Assembly (NCBI RefSeq): GCF_004146235.1
Contig: NZ_SELO01000005.1
Location: 1 to 64,000 of the forward strand
DNA from: Tropicimonas sp. IMCC6043
GTDB lineage: Bacteria; Pseudomonadota; Alphaproteobacteria; Rhodobacterales; Rhodobacteraceae
Direction: 5' to 3'
Length of the DNA stretch: 64,000 nucleotides
This document shows, piece by piece, positions 35,195-44,568 of this stretch. Made by a program: the position numbers and the translations under genes. Position 1 is the stretch's first letter, and the number at the start of each line of letters is the position of its first letter. The notes below the pieces were generated by a model. That model was not told where the DNA came from and did not search any database. It saw nothing but the letters and a program-made list of their open reading frames with translations.

Positions 35195-35644
35195 TCACAC
35201 CGGGAAGTTCTCCTCCGGGTCCGCCTCCTCGTCTTCCCTGTCTGCCTCGACCAGGTCGTCGGTGGCGAAATGCGGCGTAATCAGCCCAAGCGCAGCACCC
35301 GTCGAGTCCTGCACGAGGGCGATCCGCCCGATGCCTGGGACGTCGAAGGGCGGCCGGATCAAAGCGCCGCCTAAGGCCTTGACCTGTGTCAGCGCCGCGT
35401 CGACGTCATCGACAGCGAAATAGGTGAACCAGTGCGGCGGCACCCCGTCGAGATGCGGCATGCCCGACATGTCCATGATTCCGGCCACCGGCTCGCCATG
35501 CGCCATCGCAACCTGGTAGGTGCCGGCCTCCATCTCCGTCGCCTCAAACGTCCATCCGCAGATGTCGCGATACCAGGCCACGGCCGACGCCACGTCGCGA
35601 GTCATCAGCTCGCTCCACCAGACCGATCCGTGATTGAAACTCAT
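35195..35644 (-). CDS. VOC-family (glyoxalase-like) protein
   Basis: Single vicinal-oxygen-chelate domain of 149 residues. VWWSELMTRDVASAVAWYRDICGW is the typical first beta-alpha unit (in two parts: WWSELMTRD and AVAWYRDICGW), and VQDSTGAALGLI the last strand with the metal Glu replaced by Leu, so catalytic status is doubtful. Such proteins often appear as predicted lyases or antibiotic-binding proteins. GGGAGG precedes the ATG. Acidic C-terminal tail EADREDEEADPEEN. Confidence 0.8.
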   Translation of the reverse strand: MSFNHGSVWWSELMTRDVASAVAWYRDICGWTFEATEMEAGTYQVAMAHGEPVAGIMDMSGMPHLDGVPPHWFTYFAVDDVDAALTQVKALGGALIRPPFDVPGIGRIALVQDSTGAALGLITPHFATDDLVEADREDEEADPEENFPV

Positions 35645-35775
35645 GCCAGCCTCCCGCTTGCCCTGTGTTTCATCCCGTCGCGCAACGACACTCTATCGCA
35701 GCCGCCGCGACCTGGCCACTCCGCCGTTCCCATCGCCGTGCCGCTGTGCCAGTCTCCGCCCCGAGGGAGGAGCCG

Positions 35776-36465
35776 ATGACGATCAGGATCGCAGTCTTCG
35801 ATGCCTATGGCACGTTATTCGACATTGCCGCCGCCGCCCGCCGCGCCGCCGCCGAGCCCGGCGGCGAGAAGCTCGCCCGCCATTGGCAGGCACTCGCCGC
35901 CACCTGGCGCGACAAGCAACTGCAATATAGCTGGCTCCGGGCGATCACCGGCGACCACGCGCCGTTCTGGCAGGTCACGACCGAAGCTCTGGATTATGCG
36001 CTCGACGCCCACGGGCTTTCCGGCCGGCCTACGCTGCGCGACCGCCTCCTGGCGCTCTATCGCGAACTCGATGCCTATCCGGAGGTGCCGCCGATGCTGG
36101 AGCGGCTGAAGGCAGCCGGCCTGCCCACGGCGATTCTCTCCAACGGGTCGCCCGATATGCTGATGGACGCCGTCACCTCCGCCGGCATCGGCCCGCTGCT
36201 CGACGCGGTGATCTCGGTGGAGGAGGTCGGCATTTTCAAGCCCAGCGCCAAGGTCTACCAACTGGTCCCGGACCGCTTCGGCTGCGCGCCCGGCGAGGTG
36301 CTCTTTGCATCGTCGAACGGTTGGGACGCCGCCGGCGCCGCAGGATTCGGCTTTACCACCGTCTGGGTCAACCGCGCCGGCCTGCCGCGCGACCGGCTGC
36401 CCGCCGCGCCCGCCCATGTCCTCACCGATCTCACCCAGATCCCGGAGCTCGCCACAACCCCATGA
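35776..36465 (+). CDS. HAD-family L-2-haloacid dehalogenase type II
   Basis: Haloacid dehalogenase-like hydrolase of 229 residues. The nucleophile Asp9 is in VFDAYGTLFD; ILSNGSPDML, FKPSAKVY and FASSNGWDAAGA give the other HAD motifs, the last being typical of type II 2-haloacid dehalogenases that hydrolyse short halogenated acids. The ATG at 35776 follows GGAGG. The stop overlaps the next start (ATGA), beginning a four-gene coupled string. Confidence 0.88.
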   Translation: MTIRIAVFDAYGTLFDIAAAARRAAAEPGGEKLARHWQALAATWRDKQLQYSWLRAITGDHAPFWQVTTEALDYALDAHGLSGRPTLRDRLLALYRELDAYPEVPPMLERLKAAGLPTAILSNGSPDMLMDAVTSAGIGPLLDAVISVEEVGIFKPSAKVYQLVPDRFGCAPGEVLFASSNGWDAAGAAGFGFTTVWVNRAGLPRDRLPAAPAHVLTDLTQIPELATTP

Positions 36466-37298
36466 CACAGTTCTTCACCACCGACGACGGCCTGCGCCTG
36501 GCCTATGACGATCAGGGCAGCGGCCACCCCCTTCTCTGCCTGCCAGGTCTCTCGCGCAACATGGCCGATTTCCTGCCCGTCGTCGCCAGCTTCGCCGACC
36601 GCGCCCGCATCCTCCGGCTCGACAACCGCGGCCGCGGCCAGTCGGACCGGGACCCGGACTACAGGAACTACAACGTCCTGCGTGAAGGTATGGACGCACT
36701 GGCTCTGCTCGATCACCTGGGCCTCGAAAAGGTCTCGATCCTGGGTACCTCGCGTGGCGGGCTGATCGCGATGGGCCTCGCCGCGAGCTGTCCGGACCGG
36801 CTTGCGGGCGTGATCCTCAACGATATCGGCCCGGTGGTCGAGCCCGAGGGCCTCGCCGACATCGCGAGCTATATCGGCATGCGGCCCGGCTACGCGAGCT
36901 ATGACGACGCTACGGAGCGGCTGCCGGCGGCAATGGCACCGCGTTTTCAAGGCGTTCCGCGGGAGACCTGGCGCGCCCATGCCGAGGCGCTCTGGATCGA
37001 GACGCCCGAGGGGCTCGACATCCGCTACGACCCGGCGCTGCGCCGCTCGATCCTCGAAGCCGCCGCCGACGGCACCCTTCCCGAGATCTGGCCGCTCTTC
37101 GAGGCGCTCGCGCCCCTTCCGGTCGGGCTGATCCGGGGCGCGAATTCCAACATCCTCTCGGCCGATACCGCCGCGGAGATGTGCCGCCGCCACCCTGGCA
37201 TCCTCTTTGGCGAAGTGGCCGATCGCGGCCATGTCCCCTTTCTCGATGAGCCAGCGGCGCTCGGCATCATCGAAAAATATCTGGACGAGGTCGCATGA
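36462..37298 (+). CDS. Alpha/beta-fold hydrolase
   Basis: Hydrolase of 278 residues with LDNRGRGQSDRDPDY, nucleophile elbow GTSRGGL and the late histidine in VADRGHVPFLDEP. Overlaps the dehalogenase by four bases and the ammonia-lyase by four. It is 60 to 80 residues larger in the cap than the minimal fold. Substrate unknown; esters or lactones arising in the same pathway as the dehalogenase product are a possibility. Confidence 0.85.
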   Translation: MTQFFTTDDGLRLAYDDQGSGHPLLCLPGLSRNMADFLPVVASFADRARILRLDNRGRGQSDRDPDYRNYNVLREGMDALALLDHLGLEKVSILGTSRGGLIAMGLAASCPDRLAGVILNDIGPVVEPEGLADIASYIGMRPGYASYDDATERLPAAMAPRFQGVPRETWRAHAEALWIETPEGLDIRYDPALRRSILEAAADGTLPEIWPLFEALAPLPVGLIRGANSNILSADTAAEMCRRHPGILFGEVADRGHVPFLDEPAALGIIEKYLDEVA

Positions 37299-38263
37299 AT
37301 ATCGACGCCATCGAAGCCGCCGCCGGGCGCCTGAGCGGCCGCGCCCGGCGCACACCGATGCTAAGCTCACCCTTTCTCGACGAGATCGCCGGCCGGCGGG
37401 TTCTGGTGAAGGCGGAATGCCTCCAGCATACCGGCTCCTTCAAGTACCGCGGCGGTTGGTCGGCGGTCTCGGCGCTTCCTGACGACACAAAGGGCGTCAT
37501 CGCTTTTTCTTCCGGCAATCACGCCCAGGGCGTCGCGCTGGCCGCGCGGCAGCGGGGCCTGCCCGCCGTCATCGTCATGCCGACCGATGCGCCGGCGCTC
37601 AAGCGTGCCAATACCGCCGCCTACGGCGCGGAAGTCATTCTCTACGACCGCGCGACAGAGGATCGCGACGCCATCGGCGAACGGCTCGCCGCGGAACGCG
37701 GGCTAGCGCTGATCCGGCCCTTCGACGACGCCAATGTCATCGCGGGGCAAGGCACCTGCGGGCTGGAGATCGCCAAACAGGCGGCCGAACTCGGCGTCAC
37801 GGACGGCACCGTACTGACATGCTGCGGCGGTGGCGGGCTGACCTCCGGGATCGCACTGGCACTCGAGGCGCGGGCGCCCGGGCTCCGGGTCCGCCCGGTC
37901 GAGCCGGAGGATTCCGACGACGTGCGCCGCTCGCTGGAAGCCGGCGAGATCCTGCGCAACGCGGTGCAGAGCCGGTCGATCTGCGACGCGATCGTCACGC
38001 CCTCGGCCGGAAAGCTCACCTTCCCGATCCTGAAGAGGCTCTGTGGCCCGGGCCTCGTGGTGAGCGACGAGGACTGCCTGAAAGCGATGGCGCTGGCCTT
38101 CCTGCGGCTGAAGGTCGTGATCGAACCGGGAGGCGCGGCGGCACTGGCCGCAGCCCTGTTCCACGGCGAGGCGCTTGAGGACGGAGCCGTGGTCTGCACC
38201 GCGTCGGGTGGCAATGTCGATCCGGCGGTCTTCCGGCGCGCGCTTGACAGTCTCGCCGCGTGA
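37295..38263 (+). CDS. PLP-dependent threonine/serine ammonia-lyase family enzyme
   Basis: Fold type II PLP enzyme of 322 residues. The PLP lysine is in HTGSFKYRG, the phosphate-binding loop CGGGGLTSG, and FSSGNHAQGVALAA is the substrate loop. The short form without a regulatory ACT domain fits catabolic threonine dehydratases, hydroxyaspartate ammonia-lyases or serine racemases; the sequence does not decide among them. Coupled to neighbours by four-base overlaps on both sides. Confidence 0.88.
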   Translation: MNIDAIEAAAGRLSGRARRTPMLSSPFLDEIAGRRVLVKAECLQHTGSFKYRGGWSAVSALPDDTKGVIAFSSGNHAQGVALAARQRGLPAVIVMPTDAPALKRANTAAYGAEVILYDRATEDRDAIGERLAAERGLALIRPFDDANVIAGQGTCGLEIAKQAAELGVTDGTVLTCCGGGGLTSGIALALEARAPGLRVRPVEPEDSDDVRRSLEAGEILRNAVQSRSICDAIVTPSAGKLTFPILKRLCGPGLVVSDEDCLKAMALAFLRLKVVIEPGGAAALAAALFHGEALEDGAVVCTASGGNVDPAVFRRALDSLAA

Positions 38264-38814
38264 GCGGCCGGCCCGGACGACCTGCCGTGAAACCCCTTGA
38301 ATCGTTTACAACCGAGCGGCTCAAGGCAACAAGCTGGCAGGCCGATCTGGCGGACCCCGACCGCCGCCGGGCGCTCGAAGCCGGGCTCGCCGCGATCCTG
38401 AGCCCGGCCGTACTCGCGCATCTTCCGCCGCCGCTGCACCTCTCCCCAACAGCGCCGGACATCTCCGGTTGGATCGATGCGCGCGCCGCCGAAAGCCGAG
38501 TGCTGAGGATCGACGACAGGTCCGAACCGACCCTGCTCGGCCTGCTGATCCTCGCAGAGTTGCGAAAGCACGACGGCAGCCCGTCCCTGCATGTCGGCTA
38601 CCTGCTCGCCGAAACTGCCTGGGGCCGGGGGCTGGGCTCCGAACTCGTCTCCGGGCTGGTCATCGCTGCGTCCTCGCTGGCGCCCGTCACGCTCGTCGCC
38701 GGCGTCGACCGGGCCAACCCCGCCTCCGCCCGGGTGCTGGAAAAGGCCGGCTTCACCAACGACCCCGCGCGTGGCACCGTCGACACCGCGATCTACCGTC
38801 TCGTTTTGGCCTGA
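38260..38814 (+). CDS. GNAT-family N-acetyltransferase
   Basis: Protein of 184 residues with a GNAT acetyl-CoA loop in VGYLLAETAWGRGLGSELV and the ASARVLEKAGF motif. The GTG start overlaps the previous stop (GTGA), so it is the last gene of the coupled string that starts at 35776. A translation start at an internal codon is possible, since family similarity is weakest in the first 70 residues. Confidence 0.8.
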   Translation: MSGRPGRPAVKPLESFTTERLKATSWQADLADPDRRRALEAGLAAILSPAVLAHLPPPLHLSPTAPDISGWIDARAAESRVLRIDDRSEPTLLGLLILAELRKHDGSPSLHVGYLLAETAWGRGLGSELVSGLVIAASSLAPVTLVAGVDRANPASARVLEKAGFTNDPARGTVDTAIYRLVLA

Positions 38815-38900
38815 CCCTGGCGCGTGCGACCCAGAGGCACCCTTCCGCCATGGCTCCGGGCGGGATAGGGAAGCAGGGAGACCACCGGGAGGAGCATCCG

Positions 38901-39686
38901 ATGCATATGGCAGACCTCGGCGATGTTGCGCTTCACTGGCGTGAGGACGGTGCGCCCTCCGGCCCGCCTGTGGTGTTTGCCAATGCGCTCGCGACCGATT
39001 TCCGGATCTGGGACGATGTGGTCGCCCGCCTGCCCGCGCGCTTTCGCGTTATCCGCTACGACATGCGCGGCCACGGTCTGTCGGACTGCCCGCCCCCGCC
39101 CTATTCCATGGGCGCACTCGTGCGCGACGCCGAGCAGCTGCTGGACCGGCTCGGCGTCAAGGACTGCGTCTTCGTCGGCCTCTCGGTCGGCGGCATGGTG
39201 GCGCAGGGGCTGGCGGCCAAGCGGCTCGACCTCGTGCGCGCGCTGGTGCTCTCCAACACGGCGGCGAAAATCGGCACGCGGGAGACCTGGGAGGAGCGGG
39301 TCGCCGCTGTTGGGACAAGTGGCATCGAGGCACTGGCCGACGGCACGATGGAGAAATGGTTCACCCGCGCCTTTCGCGCCACGCCGGAGCTCCGGCTCTG
39401 GCGCAACATGGTCACACGGACCCCGGCGGAGGGCTATGTCGGCACCTGCCAGGCCATTGCCGGCACGGATTTCTATACAACCACCGCCGCGCTCACCCTG
39501 CCGACGCTGGCCATCGCCTGTTCGGAGGACGGCTCGACCCCGCCCGACCTCGTGCGCGAGACTGCACAGCTCGTCAAAGGCTCTGAGTTCCACCTCATCC
39601 GGGGTGCCGGCCACATCGCGCCCGTCGAGCAGCCTGACGCCTATGCCGCCCGCCTGACCGAGTTTCTCGCCGCGATAGGTCACTAG
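38901..39686 (+). CDS. 3-oxoadipate enol-lactonase-like hydrolase
   Basis: Alpha/beta hydrolase of 261 residues, close in pattern to PcaD: RYDMRGHGLSDCP, nucleophile GLSVGGMVAQGLA, and GAGHIAPVEQP with the catalytic histidine. PcaD hydrolyses 3-oxoadipate enol-lactone in aromatic degradation, but no other pca gene is adjacent, so the substrate could differ. GGGAGGAG precedes the ATG at 38901. Confidence 0.85.
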   Translation: MHMADLGDVALHWREDGAPSGPPVVFANALATDFRIWDDVVARLPARFRVIRYDMRGHGLSDCPPPPYSMGALVRDAEQLLDRLGVKDCVFVGLSVGGMVAQGLAAKRLDLVRALVLSNTAAKIGTRETWEERVAAVGTSGIEALADGTMEKWFTRAFRATPELRLWRNMVTRTPAEGYVGTCQAIAGTDFYTTTAALTLPTLAIACSEDGSTPPDLVRETAQLVKGSEFHLIRGAGHIAPVEQPDAYAARLTEFLAAIGH

Positions 39687-39723
39687 TCCGGCTGCCCCTG
39701 GCGGCGTCCGGACACGTCCTTCG

Positions 39724-40998
39724 ATGGCACCTGCACCACGGGAGGTCCGCTTGCGCGCAGCGCCCCACATACCCAAGACTCCGCGCCTCTCGCTCGCCTT
39801 CGTGCTGACGACGCTCGTCATCGACGCCATGGGCATCGGGCTGATTCTGCCGGTCATGCCGGATCTGATCCGCGAGGTGCGCGGTGGTTCGCTCGGCGAG
39901 GCGGCGGTCTGGGGCGGCATCCTGGCGACCGGCTTCGCGGCGATGCAGTTCCTGTTCGGCCCGGTCCTCGGTGCCTTCTCCGACGCGTTCGGCCGCCGGC
40001 CGGTCCTGCTCGTTTCGCTCGCAGCGATGGCCGCGGACTATCTTGTCATGGCCCTGACCGACTCTATCTGGGTGTTGCTCGCCGCCCGGATCGTCGGTGG
40101 CATCCTTGCCGCGACCCATGCCACTGCCATGGCATTTGTCGCGGACATCTCGCGCCCCGAGGACAAGGCGCGCCGCTTTGCCCTCACCCATGCCGCCTAT
40201 GGGGCGGGGTTCGTCATCGGCCCGCTGATCGGCGGGCTGCTCGGCGCCCTCGGCCCGCGGGCCCCGTTCTACGCCGCCGCTGCGGTGGCGCTTGCAAACA
40301 TGGCACTCGGCTTCCTCGTCCTGCCCGAGACCGTGACGGACCGGATCCGCCGCCCGCTCTCCTGGCGCCGCGCCAATCCCTTCGGTGCGATCGCGCATGT
40401 GACCCACCTGCCCGGCCTTGGACGCCTTCTCGCGGTGCTCGCGGTCTACGAGTTCGCGCTCTTCGTCTACCCGGCGATCTGGGCCTATTTCACCCCGCTC
40501 CGCTTCGGCTGGGACAGCACTATGGTCGGTCTGTCGCTTGCCGCGTTCGGGATCGGCTACACCATCGTCCAGGCGGTTCTGGTCGGACCGGTCATCGGCT
40601 GGCTCGGCGAGGAGCGCACGATCCTTCTCGGCCTCGCCTTCGAGACCTGCATTCTGGCGACGCTCGGGGTGATTACTTCCGGCCCGCTCGCGCTGATGCT
40701 CACCCCCGCCTCGGCCTTCGGCTCGGTCGCGGTACCGGCGCTGCAAGGCGTCATGTCGAAACGCGTCGGCGACGACGCACAGGGTGAATTGCAGGGCGTC
40801 GTCACCTCGGTCCTGTCGCTGGCGACCCTGCTTGCGCCGCTGGTCATGACCCAGGTTTTCTATCTCTCGACGCGGGAGGCCGCGGCCTGGCATCACCCCG
40901 GCGCAGCCTTCCTGCTGGCCTCCCTGCTGATGGTTGGCTGCGTGGTGCTCTATCTCACCGGCACCCGCCGACCGCAGGCGGATGCCGAGAGGGGATAG
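39724..40998 (+). CDS. MFS efflux transporter, TetA-like
   Basis: Twelve-helix major facilitator of 424 residues. The signature loop between helices 2 and 3 reads GPVLGAFSDAFGRRPVLL, and VIDAMGIGLILPVMPDLI in helix 1 is typical of the TetA/DHA1 drug-proton antiporters. The ATG at 39724 lacks a ribosome site, whereas a TTG at 39751 has GGGAGG five to six bases upstream and may be the real start. Substrate unknown; tetracycline resistance should not be assumed. Confidence 0.88.
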   Translation: MAPAPREVRLRAAPHIPKTPRLSLAFVLTTLVIDAMGIGLILPVMPDLIREVRGGSLGEAAVWGGILATGFAAMQFLFGPVLGAFSDAFGRRPVLLVSLAAMAADYLVMALTDSIWVLLAARIVGGILAATHATAMAFVADISRPEDKARRFALTHAAYGAGFVIGPLIGGLLGALGPRAPFYAAAAVALANMALGFLVLPETVTDRIRRPLSWRRANPFGAIAHVTHLPGLGRLLAVLAVYEFALFVYPAIWAYFTPLRFGWDSTMVGLSLAAFGIGYTIVQAVLVGPVIGWLGEERTILLGLAFETCILATLGVITSGPLALMLTPASAFGSVAVPALQGVMSKRVGDDAQGELQGVVTSVLSLATLLAPLVMTQVFYLSTREAAAWHHPGAAFLLASLLMVGCVVLYLTGTRRPQADAERG

Positions 40999-41127
40999 AT
41001 CGGGTCACTTCTCCCCGCAGCGAGGCCGTGACTTGCACGACGCCGCGCGGCATCCTCGACGGAGAACACCGGCGTTCCGCGGCGAATGGCGCCTGGACGG
41101 TGGAGAGGAAGAGACCGGGAGGACACC

Positions 41128-41724
41128 ATGACACAAACCGAAATCCGCAAGATCCAGACCCAGGGCGTGCATCACATCACGATCATCGGTGCAGATCGGC
41201 AGACCTCGATCGATTTCTGGGAAGGCGTGCTGGGCATGCCCTTTGTCTTCGACCAGCCCAATCTCGACAATCCTGACGAGGGGCACCTCTATTTCGACCC
41301 GGGCGACGGTCGGCTAATCACAATTTTTACCAACGAAGGACGCAAGGCGGACGCGGATCCGGTGCCCGAGGCCATCGGTTCGCTCCATCACCTAGCGCTC
41401 AACGTGAGCCAGGCGACCTTCTGGCAGGTGGCGGAACGGCTCGACGCCCGCGGCGTCGCGCATTCCGGGCCCGTCGACAGGGGATTCATGGATTCGATCT
41501 ATTTCCGCGACCCGCTCGGCCTCCGGATCGAGCTCGCAAGTTATCGTTTCGAGCCGCCGGAGGGCTGTCGGCATGCCGACGTGATGATCGAGGCCCACCG
41601 GATCCGCGTCGCCCGTGGCGACCACCATATCGACCGCGCGCATCTCGCCGACGCCATCGAATTGCTGGTCGAGCGCCGGCAACAGTCGCTCTCGGCCGAT
41701 CGCGGAGCGCGGAATCCCTATTGA
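41128..41724 (+). CDS. VOC-family protein, ring-cleavage dioxygenase-like
   Basis: Protein of 198 residues with two half-modules. QGVHHITIIGADRQTSIDFW (metal His in HHIT) is the start of a dioxygenase-type VOC domain; a second GSLHHLALNVSQATFW and DPLGLRIELASY with a Glu complete a metal site. This pattern is seen in PcpA/LinE-like hydroquinone dioxygenases and in glyoxalases. GGGAGG precedes the ATG. Single gene. Confidence 0.82.
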   Translation: MTQTEIRKIQTQGVHHITIIGADRQTSIDFWEGVLGMPFVFDQPNLDNPDEGHLYFDPGDGRLITIFTNEGRKADADPVPEAIGSLHHLALNVSQATFWQVAERLDARGVAHSGPVDRGFMDSIYFRDPLGLRIELASYRFEPPEGCRHADVMIEAHRIRVARGDHHIDRAHLADAIELLVERRQQSLSADRGARNPY

Positions 41725-41758
41725 GCGCTGGTCCGCGAACCGAGAACAGGCCCGACCC

Positions 41759-42019
41759 TCAACGCAGCGCCGAGAGGTTGGCGATGAGCAACTTGCGCCG
41801 CCGCTCGGTCTCCTCATTGATCTGACGGGCGACGCCGCGGCTGTGGTCGAGATGCTCATCGACCACCTCGGCGTGCTCGCGGCAGCAGACCTCCATGGCC
41901 CGGTGCATCGCCTTGTCGATCGCCGCCAGGATCTCCGCTTCGTGCCCCTCGGTGACGCTGGTCCCCTCGATAGCCTTGATCTCTTCCAGCGCGTCCCGCG
42001 CAATCTGGTGCAGTGCCAT
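41759..42019 (-). CDS. 86-residue hypothetical helical protein
   Basis: Predicted all-helical, charged protein with two cysteines (MEVCCREH). MALHQIARDALEEIKAIEG was taken as the start, with GGGGGATGAG upstream. Third codon positions are strongly G/C, supporting a real gene. Function not recognised. Confidence 0.6.
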   Translation of the reverse strand: MALHQIARDALEEIKAIEGTSVTEGHEAEILAAIDKAMHRAMEVCCREHAEVVDEHLDHSRGVARQINEETERRRKLLIANLSALR

Positions 42020-42190
42020 ACGCTCATCCCCCACGTTTCGTCTCATCCAATCAGGCGCTCCGAAGCGGCTCAAGGCAAGGGCCGTTCCACGGCGCGCGAT
42101 CACGGCGCTTTGTGTCGCGCGATTTCCCCGCTAACCTGTTGACGGGTCCGGCGCGCCCCGCCGACCGCAGACCAGTTGAAGGATGAGATC

Positions 42191-42454
42191 ATGAGACTTT
42201 CCCGCCTCGCCCTGCCCGCGATTCTCCTGACCGCCGTGGCCGCCTGCAATGTGGAAATGGATCCGCCCGATGTCATGGCCTGCAAGGCCGCCGTCGCGGC
42301 ACAATCCAACAGCGGCGCCGGCACCACGCTCGTCTCGCGGGAGCCGGCGATCGACGGCATGTCGATCAAGGTGCAGGATAACGGCACCGGCACCGTGTGG
42401 CAGTGCTATACCGACAATGCCGGCATCCTCGAGTCGATCGACCTCGCCTCCTGA
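42191..42454 (+). CDS. Small lipoprotein
   Basis: Product of 87 residues with an N-terminal signal ending in a lipobox (LTAVAAC), so anchored by a lipid at the new Cys. The mature part is about 70 residues and polar with two further cysteines. GAAGGATGAG precedes the ATG at 42191. A perfect eight-pair GC hairpin (42482-42502) without a T-tract follows the gene. Function unknown. Confidence 0.7.
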   Translation: MRLSRLALPAILLTAVAACNVEMDPPDVMACKAAVAAQSNSGAGTTLVSREPAIDGMSIKVQDNGTGTVWQCYTDNAGILESIDLAS

Positions 42455-42637
42455 CAGGATTGGCCGGATTGACACAAGCGGCGGGCCGGATCTCCCGGCC
42501 CGTTCCGGTCGAAGGGGTCGAAGGGTCCGTCCGGTTCGGCGCGCAGCACCGGCATCGCCTTGATCCGAATCAACGACCCTAGACTAACAAACTGCTAGCC
42601 GGCCTCTGTCCCTGACCGACGCGAGAGGCCGCCAATC

Positions 42638-42820
42638 GTGTTCCGATTGACGCTCCTGCTACACGCGATCGTATCGACGGTCCTCATGGGCACCGGAATC
42701 ACTGCCGCGCTCGTGCTGGGCTACGTTTCGGGCATAGCCATCGGGGCCGCGATCCTTGGCGGCCTGGTATTCGGCTGGCCGATAGCCCGGCTGATTGCGA
42801 AAGAACTCTACGAGGAGTGA
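42638..42820 (+). CDS. 60-residue two-span membrane protein
   Basis: Very hydrophobic protein with helices LLLHAIVSTVLMGTGITAALVLGY and IGAAILGGLVFGWPIARLIA (the first is shortened here by family context only), ending in a charged KELYEE tail. Small membrane proteins of this kind are common and conserved in Rhodobacterales, but the role is unknown. GTG start with GAGAGG about ten bases upstream. Confidence 0.6.
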   Translation: MFRLTLLLHAIVSTVLMGTGITAALVLGYVSGIAIGAAILGGLVFGWPIARLIAKELYEE

Positions 42821-42864
42821 ATCCGCGCCCGAAAAGCGGCTCGTAAACAGTCTGATATTAGTGT

Positions 42865-43140
42865 TCATGCAGCCCCCCGGTTCGCTTCGGGTTGATCCCC
42901 CATGAAATACCGGAGCGTCCGGAAAAGCGTCTTGGCCTGCGCGAGATCTCCGTTTCGCATCGCCACGCGGAGGTCGTCGCAGATCATCTGCTGAACCTTC
43001 CGACGTCCCTTGTGGAGATGCTTGCAGTAGGCACGCATCACCGCTGCGTCGGGCTCCCCGACAGGCGCGTTTTCGGCAATGGCGGCAATCTGCTCCCGGT
43101 CGAGGCAGTTCATGCTCTCGACATCGTCAAGTGCGATCAT
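42865..43140 (-). CDS. 91-residue hypothetical protein
   Basis: Charged helical protein beginning MIALDDVESMNCLDREQ, with GGGGAGGATAGG directly before the ATG. Contains two cysteines and a basic mid-section (KHLHKGRRKVQQMI). No family recognised. The gene lies downstream of the hydrolase at 43214 on the same strand and may be co-transcribed with it. Confidence 0.65.
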   Translation of the reverse strand: MIALDDVESMNCLDREQIAAIAENAPVGEPDAAVMRAYCKHLHKGRRKVQQMICDDLRVAMRNGDLAQAKTLFRTLRYFMGDQPEANRGAA

Positions 43141-43213
43141 CCTATCCTCCCCTTTCGGCTGATCCACTAGGTTCTTTCTATCACAATCGGAGCGCGGGAG
43201 TCCTTAACCGAAA

Positions 43214-43981
43214 TCAATTCTTCGTATCGAGCCAGACCGCGACAGTGGACTCGAACTCCCGCGGCCGGTCGGCGTGGAGCCAGTGGCCGGCGTCCGGGAT
43301 CTTCACAAAGCGGGCCGCCGGGAACAGCGCCTTGATCGCCGGCCGATGCTCGGTCCGGACATAGTCGGAGGCGCCGCCGGAGAGAAACAGGGTGCGGCCC
43401 TCGTATCGGCCGTCGATCTCGGGCCAGCCGAGGATCTTGTCCATCTCCTCGGCCAGCACGTCGAGATTGAGCCGCCAGCGCGGCGGTTCGGCTTTTAGGT
43501 CAAGCGATTGCAGAAGGAAGGCGCGAGTGGCACTGTCGGGCACCCGCTGGCGCAGGGCCGCGTCGGCCTCGCTGCGCCGGCGAAGACCTTCGATCTCGAG
43601 TTCCTGCATTGCCTCGACAAGATGCAACTGCGTGTGCTCGTAGGCGACCGGCGCGATGTCGGCGACGACGAGCTGGCGCACAAGCTCCGGCCGGGTCAGC
43701 GCCAGCACCATGGCCGACTTGCCGCCCATGGAGTGGCCGAGCAGGTCGGCCTGCCCGTCGTTCGCCTCGATGACCCGCGCCAGATCCGCCGCCATGTCCT
43801 CGTAACCATGCGCCTCGGCGCGGAACGATTCGCCGTGGTTGCGCATGTCGACCGCCAGCACCGGCCGGTCGACAGAGAGTCGCTTCGCCAGCACGCCCCA
43901 GTTGCGCGCGGAGCCGAAGAGGCCGTGGACGATGAGGAGCGGAATGCCGGAGTCGGGGCCGTGGCGGAGGGTATGGAGCAT
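43214..43981 (-). CDS. Alpha/beta hydrolase, YbfF-like esterase
   Basis: Hydrolase of 255 residues. PLLIVHGLFGSARNWGVLA carries the oxyanion HG motif, LGHSMGGKSAMVLAL the nucleophile Ser, and IPDAGHWLHADRP the catalytic His. The pattern matches the YbfF acyl-CoA or ester hydrolases of proteobacteria. Start at 43981 with AGGA ten bases upstream. Confidence 0.87.
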   Translation of the reverse strand: MLHTLRHGPDSGIPLLIVHGLFGSARNWGVLAKRLSVDRPVLAVDMRNHGESFRAEAHGYEDMAADLARVIEANDGQADLLGHSMGGKSAMVLALTRPELVRQLVVADIAPVAYEHTQLHLVEAMQELEIEGLRRRSEADAALRQRVPDSATRAFLLQSLDLKAEPPRWRLNLDVLAEEMDKILGWPEIDGRYEGRTLFLSGGASDYVRTEHRPAIKALFPAARFVKIPDAGHWLHADRPREFESTVAVWLDTKN

Positions 43982-44053
43982 GGCGGGTCCTGCGGTTGGG
44001 TGTGGCGTTGATTCCCTGTTTCGGGCGAAGGATCAACCGGCTAGAAGGACGCC

Positions 44054-44428
44054 ATGACGCAGAGCGACCTGCCCGAGACCAACGCCGAACTGGCCCTTCT
44101 GTGGCGCCAGCAGCTCGGCGTGCGCGGACGCGACACGCTGGCGGCCAAGCTGAAGCGCGCGCCGGGCACCTTGCCCCGCAGACTTAAGCCCGAGGTGCGG
44201 TATCTGATCGAGATGGAGCGGCTCTGGCAGAATCCGAAGCTGCGCCGGCAGATTGATCCCGCGAAGGTCGTGAAGGCGCAGACGGCGCTTCGCCGCTTCC
44301 TCGAAGCGGTCGACCCGCGCGACCGCCTGATCGGACGGTTCATCGGAATCCTTGCACCGCTGATGCTCAACATCCTCCTGATCTTCGCCGTCTTCGTGAC
44401 CTGGATGGTGATGACCGGGCGGCTTTAG
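44054..44428 (+). CDS. Hypothetical protein with C-terminal membrane anchor
   Basis: Protein of 124 residues: soluble basic N-terminal part (KLKRAPGTLPRRLKPEVRYL) and one C-terminal membrane helix (LMLNILLIFAVFVTWMVM), so a tail-anchored topology with the bulk in the cytoplasm. AAGGA precedes the ATG. Divergent from the YbfF-like hydrolase. Family not recognised. Confidence 0.65.
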   Translation: MTQSDLPETNAELALLWRQQLGVRGRDTLAAKLKRAPGTLPRRLKPEVRYLIEMERLWQNPKLRRQIDPAKVVKAQTALRRFLEAVDPRDRLIGRFIGILAPLMLNILLIFAVFVTWMVMTGRL

Positions 44429-44568
44429 GCGGCAGGAACACGAACTTTCGGGAGCATTGGGGGCGACCGGACGATCGCAGCGCCCGAGCACCCTACGGGC
44501 AGAGTGCGGCGCGGCCTCGCCAACGCCCTTTAGGACGTGGGCAAGGGCCATCTGCATGCTGCGATGTG

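Noticed and set aside
42482-42502. Eight-pair GC hairpin after the small lipoprotein gene as a terminator
   Set aside because: No T-tract on either side, so only a stable hairpin can be claimed.
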